Below are positions 45,404-57,703 of a DNA stretch of 64,000 bases, piece by piece. This DNA is from Lomentospora prolificans. Taxonomy: Eukaryota; Ascomycota; Sordariomycetes; Microascales; Microascaceae. Within the stretch, counting starts at the first letter, position 1. Each line of letters opens with the position of its first letter. The notes below the pieces were generated by a model. That model was not told the origin of the DNA. It saw only the letters and a list, made by a program, of their open reading frames with translations, and ran no database searches. A program made the position numbers and the translations under genes. The stretch lies in NCBI GenBank assembly GCA_029532625.1, contig JARFXM010000010.1:744001-808000 (forward strand), in the 5' to 3' direction.

Positions 45404-48400
45404 ATGTCTCCGAGTACTGTCTTGCCCGACCCCACGGTGGATTTGGGCTGGGATGACTTTCGCGGAGGTAATGCACACCACCCCTCCATTTGGCCCTGCG
45501 CGTCATAGCATCCCCAGAATCGGAATTCGGGAAGCTCTCTCTGCTCCCACGTAATCTGGCCTCGAGACTGACGATGCTTACCCTCTCAGCCATCCAGGAT
45601 ATCTTTGCTGCCAACGCCGACGCCCACCCTGACAGGCATTGTGTCGTCGAGACCAAAGGTCCCAGGAATCCCGAGCGCATCTTCACCTACAAGCAGATCA
45701 ACGAGAGCTCAAACCAGCTAGCACACTTCTTCCTCGACAATGGCCACCAGCGCGGAGATGTTGTCATGATTTACGCTCATCGAAGGTCAGTTAGTCCCCC
45801 CCCCCCCCCCCCCCCCCACAAATTGTATGCGCGCTGCTTCGTCGTTATCTGGCTGTTCCCGTGTACTGACAGCGTCGTAGCGTCGATCTCGTCGTCGCGT
45901 ATATGGGTGCCCTCAAGGCTGGTGCCACCGTCAGCGTTCTCGACCCCCAATACCCCGCCGACCGACAGAAAGTTCTCCTCGAGGTTGCGAACCCCGCTTT
46001 CCTCGTCCAGATCCAGCGCGCTACGCAGGAAGCCGGCAAGCTCTCCGATACAGTGGCCGAATTTATCGCAAATAACCTCAAGATCAAGGGCGAGATCCCG
46101 GCTCTCTGCCTCCAGGATAACGGAGATCTCAAGGGTGGGGAGGTAAATGGACAGGATTGCCTCCAGCCCCAGGAAGCTCGCAAGGGCAAGTTCCCTGGCG
46201 TCGTGGTGGGCCCCGATTCTATCCCCACTCTCAGCTTCACCAGCGGTTCTGAGGGCAAGCCCAAGGGTGTCCAAGGACGGCATTTCTCTCTGACTTACTA
46301 TTTCCCCTGGATGGCGGAGAGATTTGGCCTATCTGAAAACGATAGGTTTACCATGTTGTCGGGTATCGCCCACGACCCAATTCAGAGAGACATTTTCACC
46401 CCTCTCTTCCTCGGCGCGCAGATTGTCATCCCACCCCAGGACATGATCGCCCACGAGCTCTTGGCTGAGTGGATGAAGGAGAACAAGGTCAACGTCACCC
46501 ATTTGACCCCAGCCATGGGTCAAATCTTGGTCGGCGGTGCGTCCGCCCAGATCCCTACTCTTCACCACGCTTTCTTCGTTGGTGATATCTTGACCAAGAA
46601 GGATTGCAGAAAGCTCCAAGATCTTGCAAAGAACGTCTTCATCACAAATCTGTGGGGAACGACCGAGACTCAGCGCAGTGTTTCTTTCTATGAGATTCCC
46701 TCCAAGGCTAAGGATCCCGAGGCTCTGGATGCCCTTCCTGATATCATCCCCGTCGGCCAAGGCATGAAGGACGTGCAGCTTCTGGTGCTTGACAGGGACA
46801 ATAAGAACAGGATGTGCGATGTGGGTGAGCAGGGAGAGCTTTTTATTAGGGCTGGTGGTCTCGCCACTGGATACCTTGGTGATGATGAGAACATTCGCAA
46901 GCTCAACGAAACCAAGTTCCTCATGAACTGGTTTGTTGATAACGACGTTTGGCAGAAGAAGTTTGAGGAGAAGATTGCTGCCAATGGCCGCGAGCCTTGG
47001 ATGGAATTCTACAAGGGCCCCCGTGACCGCATCTACCGATCGGGTGATTTGGGTCGCGTCCGTCCCGACGGCAACGTGGAATGCACTGGCCGCGTCGATA
47101 ACCAGGTCAAGATTCGAGGTTTCCGTATCGAGCTTGGTGAGATCGACACCCACCTTTCGCGCCACCCTTTCGTCCGTGAGAACGTCACCGTTGTAAGAAG
47201 GGACGAAAACGAGGAACCTAAGCTGGTCAGCTATATCGTGCCCGAGGCCAAGCGCTGGTTCCAGCACCTCGAGGAGAGCGGCAAGCCCGTCAATGAAGCC
47301 GAGGACGACTCTATGATTGGCATGTTTAAGAAGTTTAGGTCGCTCTCGGACGACTGCAAGAACTTTCTCAAGACCAAAGTCCCCAACTATGCGGTTCCTA
47401 CCATGTTCATCCCTCTGACCCGCATGCCCCTAAGTATGTAATTCAACGTCTTGCATCGAAATCAAATCACTAACACTTTGCAGACCCTAACGGCAAGATT
47501 GATAAGCCGGCGCTCCCTTTCCCTAGCAAGGAGACCGACCTTGCTTTACTCGCCAGGCGGCCTTCGCAAGGCTACCATTCCATGACGGAGACGCAGAAGA
47601 AGGTCGCCGCTATCTGGGCCTCAGTCATCCCCAACCGCACCGCCCGCATGTTCGTCCCCGAATCCAATTTCTTCGAGGAGGGTGGCCACTCTATCCTTGC
47701 GCAGCAGATGCTCTTCAACGTCAGAAAGGAATGGAAGGATATCGATGTTCCCATGAGCGTCATCTTCCAAGCTCAAACGCTAGGAGAGTTTGCTACTGAG
47801 ATCGATCGCGCCCAAGATCCTACTGGTCTCCGACTCGATGTGCCGCCGTTGACCAACTTTGGAAGCAATGCAGAAGACGAGGCGTACGCGGCTGATGCGC
47901 GCGATCTTGTCAAGGAGCTCCCTAACTCTATTCAGAGCGCCGAGACTAAGGCGTCTGGTCCCATCACTGTATTCTTGACCGGTGCTACTGGTTTCCTCGG
48001 CTCCTATATCCTTCGTCAGCTTCTTAGCCAGCCCGAGACGCGCATCATTGCGCACGTCCGAGGTAAGGACGCTGCGTCTGGCTTGAGCCGTATCGAGACC
48101 ATTTCCAAGGCGTACGGAAACTGGTCCGAGGACTGGAGGTCGCGCATTGAAGCCGTCACCGGCGACATCTCGAAGCAGAACCTTGGCCTCTCCAAGGCCG
48201 ATTGGGACCGTGTCGCTGCCGAGGCCGACGTCATCATCCACAACGGCGCCCAGGTCAACTGGATGCTTCCGTACTCTAGCCTGCGCTCCGCCAACGTTCT
48301 CAGCACGGTAGAGTGCATCAACCTCGCCAACACCACCAAGCCCAAGCGCCTCGCGTTCGTCAGCTCCACCTCCACCCTCGACTCCGACTACTACGTCGAG

Positions 48401-49219
48401 CTCTCCAAGAAGAGCGTCGCCGAAGGTGGCACCGGCGTCCAGGAGGACGACGACCTCGAGGGCAGCCGCAAGGGTCTCGGCACCGGCTACGGCCAGTCAA
48501 AGTGGGCCAGCGAGTATATTGTCCGTGAAGCCGGCCGTCGCGGTCTCGTCGGCGCCGTCGTCCGTCCCGGCTACGTCACCGGCGACCCCGAGTCCGGCAC
48601 CTCCATCACCGACGACTTCCTCGTCCGCCTCTGGAAGGGCTGCCTGCAGGTCCGCGCCCGCCCGGACATTGCCAACACCGTCAACCAGGTCCCCGTCACC
48701 CAGGTCGCCCGCATCGTCGTCGCCTCTGCCCTCCACCCCCCGACTACGCCCCTGGGCGTCGTCCAGGTCACCAGCCACCCCCGCCTCACCATGAACCAGT
48801 GGCTTGCCGTCCTCGAAACCTACGGCTACCCCGTGCCCCAGGTCCCCTACCCCGAGTGGTCCGCCAAGCTGCGCGACTACGTGTCCGATCCCTCCAGGGA
48901 GGAGCACGCCCTCCTCCCCCTCTTCCACTTCGTCGCCGGCGACCTCCCTGCCAACAGCGTCGCCCCGGAGCTCGACGACAGGAACGCGGCCACCGCGCTC
49001 CGCAGCGCTGGGAACCTCAGCCCCCAGGAGGAATCGGATCCCCTCTCCGCCGGCGCTGTCACCCTGGACATTGCTGGCCGGTACCTTGCCTACCTTGTCG
49101 CCACCGGGTTCTTGCCCAAGCCTGAGGGTAAGGGCGAGAGGGAGTTGCCTGAGCTGGAGTTGGGAGAGGAGAAGCTGGCGGCGCTTGCGGCCCTTGGTGG
49201 TAGGGCTGCTGGTAAATAG
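45404..49219 (+). CDS. LYS2: L-2-aminoadipate reductase large subunit (lysine biosynthesis)
   Basis: ATP- and NADPH-dependent reduction of alpha-aminoadipate to the semialdehyde in the fungal lysine pathway; the carrier is pantetheinylated by Lys5. Exons 45404-45467, 45590-45785, 45881-47433 and 47484-49219 give 1182 residues (introns 122, 95 and 50 bp). Adenylation domain: TSGSEGKPKG (about 207-216), WGTTETQ, YRSGDLGR, KIRGFRIELGEID and NPNGKIDK. Carrier domain: GGHSIL, with pantetheine Ser about 674. Reductase: TGATGFLGSY (about 770-779), IIHNGAQVNW and catalytic Y940-x3-K944 in YGQSKW. Compared with yeast Lys2 (about 1390 residues) the N-terminal segment of some 200-plus residues before LPDPT-LGW is absent, and a TGA lies in frame 12 bases upstream of the ATG. 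So either the short form is genuine or another 5' exon exists. Intron 2 holds a C22 run. Confidence 0.93.
45796..45817. repeat. C22 homopolymer in LYS2 intron 2
   Basis: Twenty-two consecutive C, beginning 10 bases after the 5' splice site at 45786. The opposite strand is G22, able in principle to form a G-quadruplex. Likely polymorphic in length. Confidence 0.9.
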
Positions 49220-49617
49220 ATTTCTCGAGGAAGCGGAAAAGGCGATATGATAAAGGGGAAAAGAAAAACAAGGCGTGAGGAGGATAAGAAATCTTTGGGC
49301 GACGAGTATGAAATTGTTTAGTTTTTGTAAACTTGAACTTTTCCTCCGTTTTAGCATCACTACCACTCGAATGTGGCCTGCTTCGAACTAGGAGACACGG
49401 TGCGATGAGGTGGTCCATCAAATATCATTCAAAAGCGTAAGACAAATAGATGCAGCTCATCAAACAATTGACTAGTAGATTACACTCTTTCCGCTCACCC
49501 CAAACACCCAACCCCGAGCAATAAATTCATTTTCTTCCAGAAAAGACAGACAAGAATGCTGAAACCATAAAAAACATGACCCATCTCGCAGCTTGCTCCT
49601 CTTTTCTTTCTCCTTTC
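49220..49617. other. convergent 3' region
   Basis: About 400 bp separate the stops of LYS2 (+) and the PQQ dehydrogenase gene (-). The sequence is A/T-rich, with T- and A-tracts suited to polyadenylation in both directions. No other feature is seen. Confidence 0.6.
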
Positions 49618-51121
49618 TTAAAAGGCAATCAGCGCAGCCATAGCAAAGGCAGCAAAGCCCACCAGCACACCCTGTAAGCCAAAGCTACCCGCAACACTCG
49701 CTCCGCTCTCATCGGGCTTGGACACGAAGGTACCAGGTGCGTTTGAATCTGCGAGCTTCTTGAGCACGTAAATCTCACCGGTGCTGTCGGCAGAGACCCA
49801 GAGCCGGTCCTGAGAGTCAAAGGCAAGGCCGACCGGGCGGAAGCAACCCTGGGGGCAGTCATCGTTGTTGGCATTGAAGAAAATTTGAGAGAGAGCATCA
49901 TTGGCGGAGTTGCGAGCCGTTGGCTGGCCATTGGAGAAAGCGATAGAGGAGACCATGTAGCCAACAGGGTTGTCGGGGTTAACTTCATCGTGTTAGTATC
50001 CTACCCAAACGGAGGTATGAAGAGAAACTTACAGCTTCCGCGGAAGGAGACGTAGAGGGTGGATCCGTCGTCATTGAATATGAGGTTTAGGGGTGAAGTG
50101 TGAGCTGGGAAGACGAGACGTGGCCTGACAGTCTCATCCTCGCACTCCTCGTCAGTAATGTGCGTCTCGTTGACGCTGAAAAGATCACCAGTCTCAAGGC
50201 CCTCATTGTCGGGTACATTTGTATCCCAGATAGGATAACAATAAGGATACCCATAGTTTCCCCCACTGCTTGTATCCGACGCTTTGCTGTGCATGTTCAA
50301 CTCTTCGCCGGGATTGTTCTGCTCAATGTTCTGCCCATTCCGCATAACCTCATCCACGGAAGTCTCGACCGAGTAGATGACACCCGTATCGGGGTCTTCG
50401 GCGAGGCCGACCGAGTTGCGTAGTCCCCAGCCTAGGCGCCGGCCGTCGGAATTGAAGCTATACTTGGCACCGCTGGCAAGCTTGTTGAGGTCAAAAATCT
50501 TGATCTGAGAGACACCGGTGGTGGGGTCTTCTGCGTCTACGTCAAAGTTTTCGTCAGAACCGCGCGAAACGGCGAGAAAGCCATCGGACTTCTTGGACAT
50601 GAGGAGGGTGCGAGTAAGGTGGTCGTTGCTGGACATGCCGTCGACGACGGTGCGCGAGGTGGAGGAGACTGTGCCGGCTTTGGCATCGTAGTCCCACGCG
50701 AAAACGGCTTCCTCAGTCGAAGCGAAGAGAGTTCTACCGTCTCCAGAGAAAGCAAGACCGTGGTTCAGCTGTGTAGTGTTTGTTAGAAACTAAAAATCAT
50801 TTATCATTTGAGAAAAATGTGTGATTCACATACGTCTTTGTTGTCAACGAGAAGCTGGTTTTCGGCAACCTGAAGACAAGTGTCGCCATTGTCGGTGAAC
50901 TTGACACGACGTACACCTACCCCCGCATCGAGGACAATGAGATTACCCTCAGTGTCAAAGTGCAGGGTTCGGGGTTTCTTGAAGCCATTGGCGACGAGCT
51001 GACCCTGCCAGCCAGAGGCTAGTGAAGGGGTCTGGTAGTTGGGAACGATGACATTCTCGCACTTGGCAAATGCCCCAGCGGCAAAAAATGCCGTAACGAG
51101 GGCAGTCTGTTGAAGCCTCAT
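49618..51121 (-). CDS. PQQ-dependent pyranose/sorbosone dehydrogenase-like protein, secreted, GPI-type C-terminus
   Basis: A 462-residue model: exons 51121-50834, 50768-50033 and 49982-49618 (introns 65 and 50 bp; the second has a TACTAAC branch site). A signal peptide (MRLQQTALVTAFFAAGAFA) is followed by a beta-propeller of the glucose/sorbosone dehydrogenase (GSDH) superfamily, related to CAZy AA12. Motifs include LNHGLAFSGDGRTLFAST, SNDHLTRTLLMSKKSDGFLAVSRGSDENFD, GLRNSVGLAEDP, a GGNYGYPYCYP block, FPAHTSPLNLIF and CFRPVGLAFDSQDRLWVSADSTGEIYVL. The C-terminus (SGASVAGSFGLQGVLVGFAAFAMAALIAF region) is a hydrophobic tail after small residues, typical of GPI attachment. It would oxidise sugars at the cell surface with PQQ as cofactor. 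The common FHGSWN turn reads FRGSFN here, across the second intron. Substrate unknown. Confidence 0.85.
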
Positions 51122-54100
51122 GTTGTGGTAAGAAGGAGAATGTGGTAGAGGGCGAGGGAGGCAGTTGAGGGTGCTCGGAATGCCTAATTGACCTTGATGT
51201 GAAGGGGATAAGTCCGTATTAGTGACCGAGTGAGGAAGGCGGCCGTTAGATCAGCCCAAGCTATACAGCCAGCAGAGTGGAAGAAGAGACAAAGTCTAGA
51301 CAAGGCAGAGAAAAGACTTGGAAGGAGTATTTGCCCCGCGAAAGCATGAATCACTCCGCAAGAGACGCTAACATGCCAATAGGGATGCTCCTCCCAAGGG
51401 AAAGAACCATTTCTTATTCCCCCACCCTTCAAATGGCCGGCGAGCTGGGGTGACCTGTCATGCTTGTCGAATTGGCGTTGGCTAATCCAGTTCCGCACCG
51501 GCTTGCTGGGGCTCACCAGCTCCGGATCCATTTGCATGGACCATTTATTGGATAGATGGAGGGGTGGCCAGAGGTGACAGGGTCAACGCGGAATCATGGT
51601 CCAGCCGTAAGGATAGAAAAGCATGGGAAAGGCAGCTCGAGGTACCGATACAACCAAGGCACCGAGGAGACCAGAGGCTGGAGAAAAGACATTTGATGGG
51701 TTCATGGGATGCGGTCCGCAGAAAGGTGTGGTGGGGGAGGAGGGGGACAGTTGTCCAGCCGAACCATGGATTGCAGCGCCAAGTTGAGCCGGTATTGGCT
51801 CTTTGTCCGCCACGGTGCCACTCTGGACGCTGGGTTTTCCTTGTGGCTCTGCCGCTACCGGAGCTAGAGGCAACTCGGTTCGCCAGATCGTTTTGTTGGC
51901 TATTAAGCTGCGAGAGCGCTGGAAGATGCGCGGAGAGGTCAGGTCAGGCTGAATTAAGCTATGACCTAAGGCCCATAGTGAAGGACTAAACTTGGTGACA
52001 GCCGTTCTCTAGGCCGGCAATTTACGAGAGACTTATGCCGGGGAGGTAGAATGGAGTGGGCCATTGTGGTAGCGCAGAGGGAAATCGGACCCAGCGTAGC
52101 TCACGCGTGGCGTCTGTTCAAACGCGCTATTGTAGATGAGGCCGTCCGAGTCCCTGGTGGAGAGATATCATAACAGGTATCGTAGACACATGACACGCTC
52201 GAGCCGATGATCTCCAACTTTGCGTCCACGAGGCTTTTTCTGTCTATGCTCTTGGTTTCACTGTTTACAACCCAGGCTTGGGACATTGTGGTCCGAGTGT
52301 GCGGGGTAATGGCATACGGGCAGGAGCGCTGGAGAGTAAAGCAGCGACGACTCTAATCTGGCCTTCGGAGGAAGCATCACCCTAGCACAGAGGAAGACAC
52401 GGAGGTTGGGTAATAATTCGGAGAGCAGGTGAAGCCAAGAGGGTAAGGAAGGCTTTTATCTGTTAGTCCTCGCCTGTTGCCATCGCCCGCGTTGGCGAGA
52501 TCAACCCCCAAAACACAAACCTCGATTGACTGGGAGGGCCATTCAACCAAGTGATCCTTGCTCCAAGCTGTCATTCCACAGGTGTTGCTTGTACCCCTGT
52601 CCCAGTCACGGGACATTTCATCGCCGAAAACCCACTCATAGCGCGATCTAACTGCCGAGGCGAATGGGACATCGTCACGATCCAATGACATTTCTCCACA
52701 ACCATCCGAAGCTTTGGTAGGGTCTGGGAACTGGGGTCATTTTGCAATTCCACACGCTTGGCTTGCTTAATGGCTTTAACCTGGCCGGGGAACAGCGGTG
52801 AAGTGGCGCTGATAGAGCCACAAATCGAGGCAACAAGCCCTTCAACACAACCTCGGATTGGGTGGTTCAACCAACCATCCCACGTCCCAACCCCACTATT
52901 AAAGAATGTCGTGCTGTGCAACCGAACCAAGTCTCGAGCGGGAAAGAAGCAAAGGTGACCCCCGCACTAGTCCGCTTCTGAGAGTTCCGATGCGGGGGGG
53001 GCTATCTTCAACGTCCGGGACCCATGTCGACCCTGCCAACGACGCTCTCTCATGTCTCATCAGCCAGCCGGTGTGGTCTTGTTGTCCGCTGGATCCATGA
53101 TGAATTGAGATGGCCGGGGTGTCGAAAGCACCACGGACTACGAAGGTAGACGATGATTATTTCTCCCTAGCATGCGGAACCTGTGCAAGGAACAGAAGCA
53201 GATGTTCCGGAAACGCGGGCCTACTGTAGCACCTGCCGATGTCACCGATCTACAAAACACCCACGACGACGTCAATGTTCGGTTGTCGGGTTGCCCTCTA
53301 TATTGCCCTCATTTATGTTGAGTAATATACAGTTGGCCAGGCCGAGTCCTCGGGCCATCCCAGGACCCGGAGACGAGTGCAGCTCGCCAAGGAAAGCCTC
53401 AGTTCCCCAAACGCGAAAGGAAAGGTTGCCCCCATTATTTTTGGTTTGGATACCAGAAACAGCCAGCGTGGGATAGGCTGACCAGGCCTTGTCTTATTTT
53501 AGTCATTCGGTTTCAGGAATCCTGGAAGACCTCATGGGGGTGTAGTATCGTAGCGTGGACTCAAAGGGGGAATGAGGCGCCCTAGTGGCCCATGATCATC
53601 GAGTAAATAGAGGCAATATGGAATTCTGCTAGACAGGCGAGATTCGCTAATGAGCCCTTCTATATGTTCATTCCATACATATTCCCCGAGACGAGGAGCT
53701 GGGTCTTAAAAGAACGTATCATATCCGGCTCGCCCCAGGAGGCTACCACAATGTATTATAATCCGATATACCCAATGTTAATTACTTGTTGTCCATTTTT
53801 CCCAGGCCTCAATCCCGGTTCCAGTCAAAGCATGCACTTTCCAAGTACAATGGTCTTGGCACGACGTGATGCCTGTCCTGTCACCCTACTTTCCATCCCG
53901 CCTTCCTAATATCGCAGTCGGTTTGTGCATGTCGGCGTTTGCCCCCGCTTGCGCTTTAGATTCCCTTCTCTAGAGTTCGACGTGCAGGTGAAGGTACCAG
54001 TACATGCTCGTCCACAATTGCGGTGCACACCACTCCCATATATTGCGCCTGGATGAGAGTGTAGAACCCGCTATCTGCCCGCATAGGTCGGCATTCGAAG

Positions 54101-54446
54101 AAAAGAAGGCAGGGACAAGTCTCGCTCTGCTGAGTAGCTTTTTTTTGTTTTCCCTACGCCCAGCGAGTCGAGATCAAGCATTATTGACATACCCCAAGCG
54201 TATGTCTGTTCACTCCACTCGCCTTCTCGGACACTTCTCCCCAATTCACCTTACATCGAGTCGGCTGTACAGAGTAGCACCCTTTCCTGCTTTGCGCTGG
54301 CACGCGGTCTTCTTAATAATTTCCTGCAAGCTGACTCGGAGCTCCCCTAACTTTTGCCTGTCACCCCATCTATAGTTTGCTTCTTGCTCTCTCTGTAGTC
54401 TCACTATTCCTGCCTCACATCTATCTCCACAGCCAAATCGTCCAAC
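51122..54446. other. gene-free intergenic region (3.3 kb)
   Basis: Divergent promoters of the PQQ dehydrogenase gene (-) and the Psg1-like gene (+). The last 200 bp have CT-rich leader character. Frames up to about 140 codons (51564-51989, +) show no domain and no good leader. Nothing else is recognised. Confidence 0.55.
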
Positions 54447-55517
54447 ATGCTCTCTAAAAAGCAGTGGCCCGCGGCCCTGCTCGCCATTATCCTCTCCCTC
54501 CTTCCCGCTCAAATAGCTGCGGCGGGAATCATCCAAAAGCGTGATCTCGTCCATGAATGGGTCTCCATCGACAACGGCGGCAAACCCATCACGCACACCG
54601 CTGTAGTAACGACCAAGAATGGCGCTGTGTCTACCATCACAGGAGTTCCGGAAATTCTTACTGGGACGGTTTACACCTTGTCGAGTGCTAATGGGCTCGC
54701 CACGGTGACCGGGAGCCCACCCCCCGTGGCAGCGACGGCCACGACTGGTGCTGGAGGGCAATTTGCCGTATGCGATGGAAAGTGGGGTGTCGATGGGCCG
54801 TTCTGCCAACCCTTCGCCGAGAGTAAGCTGAGCGTTGGAAAGACCTATCTAGGTACGTTTGTTGTTTGGGCGCGATGAAAGTCGCCAAACCAGATCTCGA
54901 CTAATTCCCTAATAGTAACCTGGGATACCACCTTCTTTGCTGGCGAAGCCCAAGACGACGAAATCACAATCTCAGCGCGCTGGTCCCCTTCCAATGCGAA
55001 CATCATGTCCGTTACTGCCCGTGCCGGGGACGGTTATGTTCCCTTCACGTTCACCGAATCTTTCCTGCGTGGCGCCAACAGCGCCAAGACCATCCGCATG
55101 GTTCTCTCCTACGATGAGTCTACCGATGACCCAAAGGAAACGGAAGGTCCCCGAGTCTACGTCGTGCGCGATGACATCACTGTTGTCGAGCACGTCGAGC
55201 GCCCGGGCCGCAAGGGTGTCCACCCTGCTGCTATCGCTGTCCCCGTTGTCGTCGGCCTGATTGCCGTTGCTCTAGGCTTCTTCTGTCTGTGGAAGAAGAA
55301 CAAAGATAAGATTGTGCTCTCGCGAATTAGGAGGAGGTCCAGTCAGGGATATGGTGTTAGCAAGAGTCGGACCCAGAGGATGGTAGCGGAAGAGGGAGCA
55401 GTGGGAACCAAGGACGGGGACATCAAGCTGCAGGAGTCGCCAGTTTCGCCGAGATCAGAGGGAAGGAATGTATTCCAAGAGGAACTAAGGAGGCAGGAGA
55501 CTGGGGGCAGGTTCTAA
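54447..55517 (+). CDS. Psg1-like single-pass membrane protein
   Basis: A 335-residue protein; exons 54447-54852 and 54916-55517 (63-bp intron, GTACGT donor, TAG acceptor). A signal peptide spans about 1-25, and a lysine-arginine site (IIQKRDL) follows at about 31-35, suggesting Kex2-type processing. The lumenal part has CDGKWGVDGPFCQPF (Cys about 112 and 123) and TYLVTWDTTFF. This CxN/G-PFCxP then YxVTWD order is that of the Ykl077w/Psg1 family (Pma1 stabilisation in the Golgi). A transmembrane helix lies at about 240-260 (AIAVPVVVGLIAVALGFFCLW), followed by KKNKDK and a basic, Ser-rich cytosolic tail of about 75 residues ending RRQETGGRF. Role by family: helps maturation or stability of the plasma-membrane H+-ATPase in the secretory pathway. 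Assignment rests on motif order, so moderate. Confidence 0.75.
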
Positions 55518-56773
55518 GTGACACTCCTACAGGGCTGGGATCGGTGGTAGCCTGATTTACGAAGACGGATCCTAACGTATTGATTGGCGTGTCTTGCAGA
55601 CTGCCGAGTTGGGATACCGCTTCTTTCTGTTCATTTTCCTTCGTCTGGTTAGATATCTTGGTTCTCACGGGGCATGTGTTGCGTTTTATGTGCATTATGA
55701 TTGGCATGATGTTGGCGACTTGAAGATTGCGCCAATTATTTGCGGCGCGCTGGGATAGCTTACATTTTATATTCAAACCACGGCGTCCTTCACTATCCAA
55801 ACTCCTCGGCTTATGGAAGGCGGGGACGCTACCGATCTCGACCGGGACTTCCTTGAGGAGAATCGCCCTGCAGCTCCTCGAAGGTACTATTAAGAATATA
55901 GGCTTAGCCTGGGACGAGGAGAGCAGCGCTGTTGTTATCCATTCCGTCCCACCTGTGGAAGTTCGTCGACGTGAATATCGATATAGTATGCTGTTAAGAA
56001 GATAAGAGTATAGATATTATCTAGAAGAAACTGTGTATCTATTTAGAAGAACGGTGAGGCTCTTATTACTAGTCGGGCTCTATGGCAACAGCCTGGGTAG
56101 GAGATATCATCTACCTCATAAATGACTGTAGCAGCCTACAGTCTCTCACTATACAACGATAATCAAAGCGTTATGATAATTATAGTTACTCCTATAGAGG
56201 ATTGACTAGCTTCAAGCAGTGACTAATATACGAGTCTTCAATCAGTAATGATATTTCCACACGATTTCTACTGTGTAGGACCAGGATATCTATCTGGGGA
56301 GGTACTGTTTGTAGGTTCCTAAAAGACTCTTTCTGATAGCTTGCCTTGAATTTTCATAATAGCTATTTAGTTTGACTTACTTATTTGATTCTCCCTTATT
56401 AACTGGAATTTGCGGCGATATCTACTGGCTCTTAAGAGTGTTTGATAGAGTACTTTGACATGATCTCCCACTCCTCGACTAGAACCCTGAAGACCTCTGC
56501 CTAGGATCTGATCCTGCAACTACGACGCTTTAGCTAGGACGTAGCTTGGATGTCTGAAGTGCGAACGCCACCGTCTTTAAGGATGACCTTGATACCTCTT
56601 GTATATGCAGGATCACGTTTCAACAGCGCCCAGCAGTGAATCTGGTTTGCCTAGTTGATCAGCTACTTTACTCTATACATGTCAGTGTAGGTAGCGCTAT
56701 ATAGCCTTGTGAGTATGCACCTGTTCCACGCTCCGCTACCATCGACGCTCGGTAAAAGAATCCAGAAGATACA

Positions 56774-57001
56774 TTAAGTCCAACCAAGGAGTGTAGTGTC
56801 GAATGTCGCCGATGTCTTCATAGCTCCAACAGCCCTTAGAGCCTTCAGAGCCTCGACGTATACGCCGCAGTTGTAGAGGGCAAGAGCACCGGCGGAAACC
56901 ACCTGCATGATAGCGGCGTCCTCGGAGAAGCCAGATCGTTCAAACTCGATAGTAAAGTAGGGGTAGGTGATCTGGTCCCTCACGAAGGTGCAGTTCTGCA
57001 T
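56774..57001 (-). pseudogene. DUF7924-like protein fragment
   Basis: A 75-codon frame encoding a patch that looks like real protein inside otherwise stop-rich DNA: TYPYFTIEFERSGFSEDAAI then QVVSAGALALYN. Fungal DUF7924-type proteins have the same core, a PYF-xVEFK strand followed by a Q-V-A-AGA-ALYN helix (a PD-(D/E)xK-like arrangement). Just before the ATG stands TCTCCGCAG, which would serve as a splice acceptor, so this may be an internal exon of a former gene. Downstream it stops at TAA after LLGWT. Upstream and downstream parts could not be joined. Family call is from memory of motifs and is tentative. Confidence 0.4.
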
Positions 57002-57444
57002 CTGCGGAGAGACATTTCACAGCGGATCGGAACATACGTCACGATCTAATCTAACCCTGTTGTCAGGCTCGGCTCAACTTGGCGATCGGGACAAACAATA
57101 AATAGGAAGCGACTGACGCCGATGTAGATCGCTGCCGTATTTCTTGAGCAACAGGCTTCCAGTATGTGACTTCACACCCGACAAAAGATGGCGAGCACCT
57201 GTACCATATCCAGAACATTCTTCAAGACGAATATACACCATCTCCAAAACTTACACCCAACAAGGTGAGTCACCCACCCCTGTTAACTGTATATGACGCC
57301 GGAGGCGGAAAAGAATTCTATTAAGAAGCTTATATAGATTTATTTCTTACAAGCAAAACTACTATAATATTAGTTAAACGCTTCTATATAGTACTGTCTA
57401 CGTTCTTGAAAGTACGTGAACTGCTACAAGCCCCCAAGAGAGCC

Positions 57445-57467
57445 AAAAAAAAAAAAAAAAAAAAAAA
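57445..57467. repeat. A23 homopolymer
   Basis: An uninterrupted run of 23 A at the right end of the AT-richer block, downstream of the WSC gene's stop (that gene runs leftward). A retrotransposed poly(A) tail is one possibility but no element is attached. Confidence 0.9.
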
Positions 57468-57703
57468 GGATATGGAATGGTTGGTCAATAAGATCCCATA
57501 AAAAGGGGCACCTATTGGCCTGGGGTGGGCAAAGATAAGACTTAACACATAATAAGGTATTGATTGAACGAACAAACTGCTGTTGTTGAAAAGAACTACA
57601 GACGAGGGTCTGAGACCGAGGACCTCCCTTCTCGAGGTTTGCGCGATGAGCAGTAATAAACAGTCCTTTCCACTCCAGTAACCACTTTATCCGATTCTCA
57701 GTA

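Larger units (their letters stand above)
55518..57703. other. AT-richer intergenic block with relic sequence
   Basis: From about 55980 to 57600 the sequence is visibly more AT-rich than the flanks, with many stop codons in all frames, as expected of old, mutated repeat DNA. It contains the fragment at 56774-57001 (listed separately) and an A23 run. No intact transposase or reverse transcriptase is recognised, and no terminal repeats were found. Confidence 0.5.

Noticed and set aside
46329..47267. 312-codon frame on the minus strand
   Set aside because: Antisense of the LYS2 adenylation domain.
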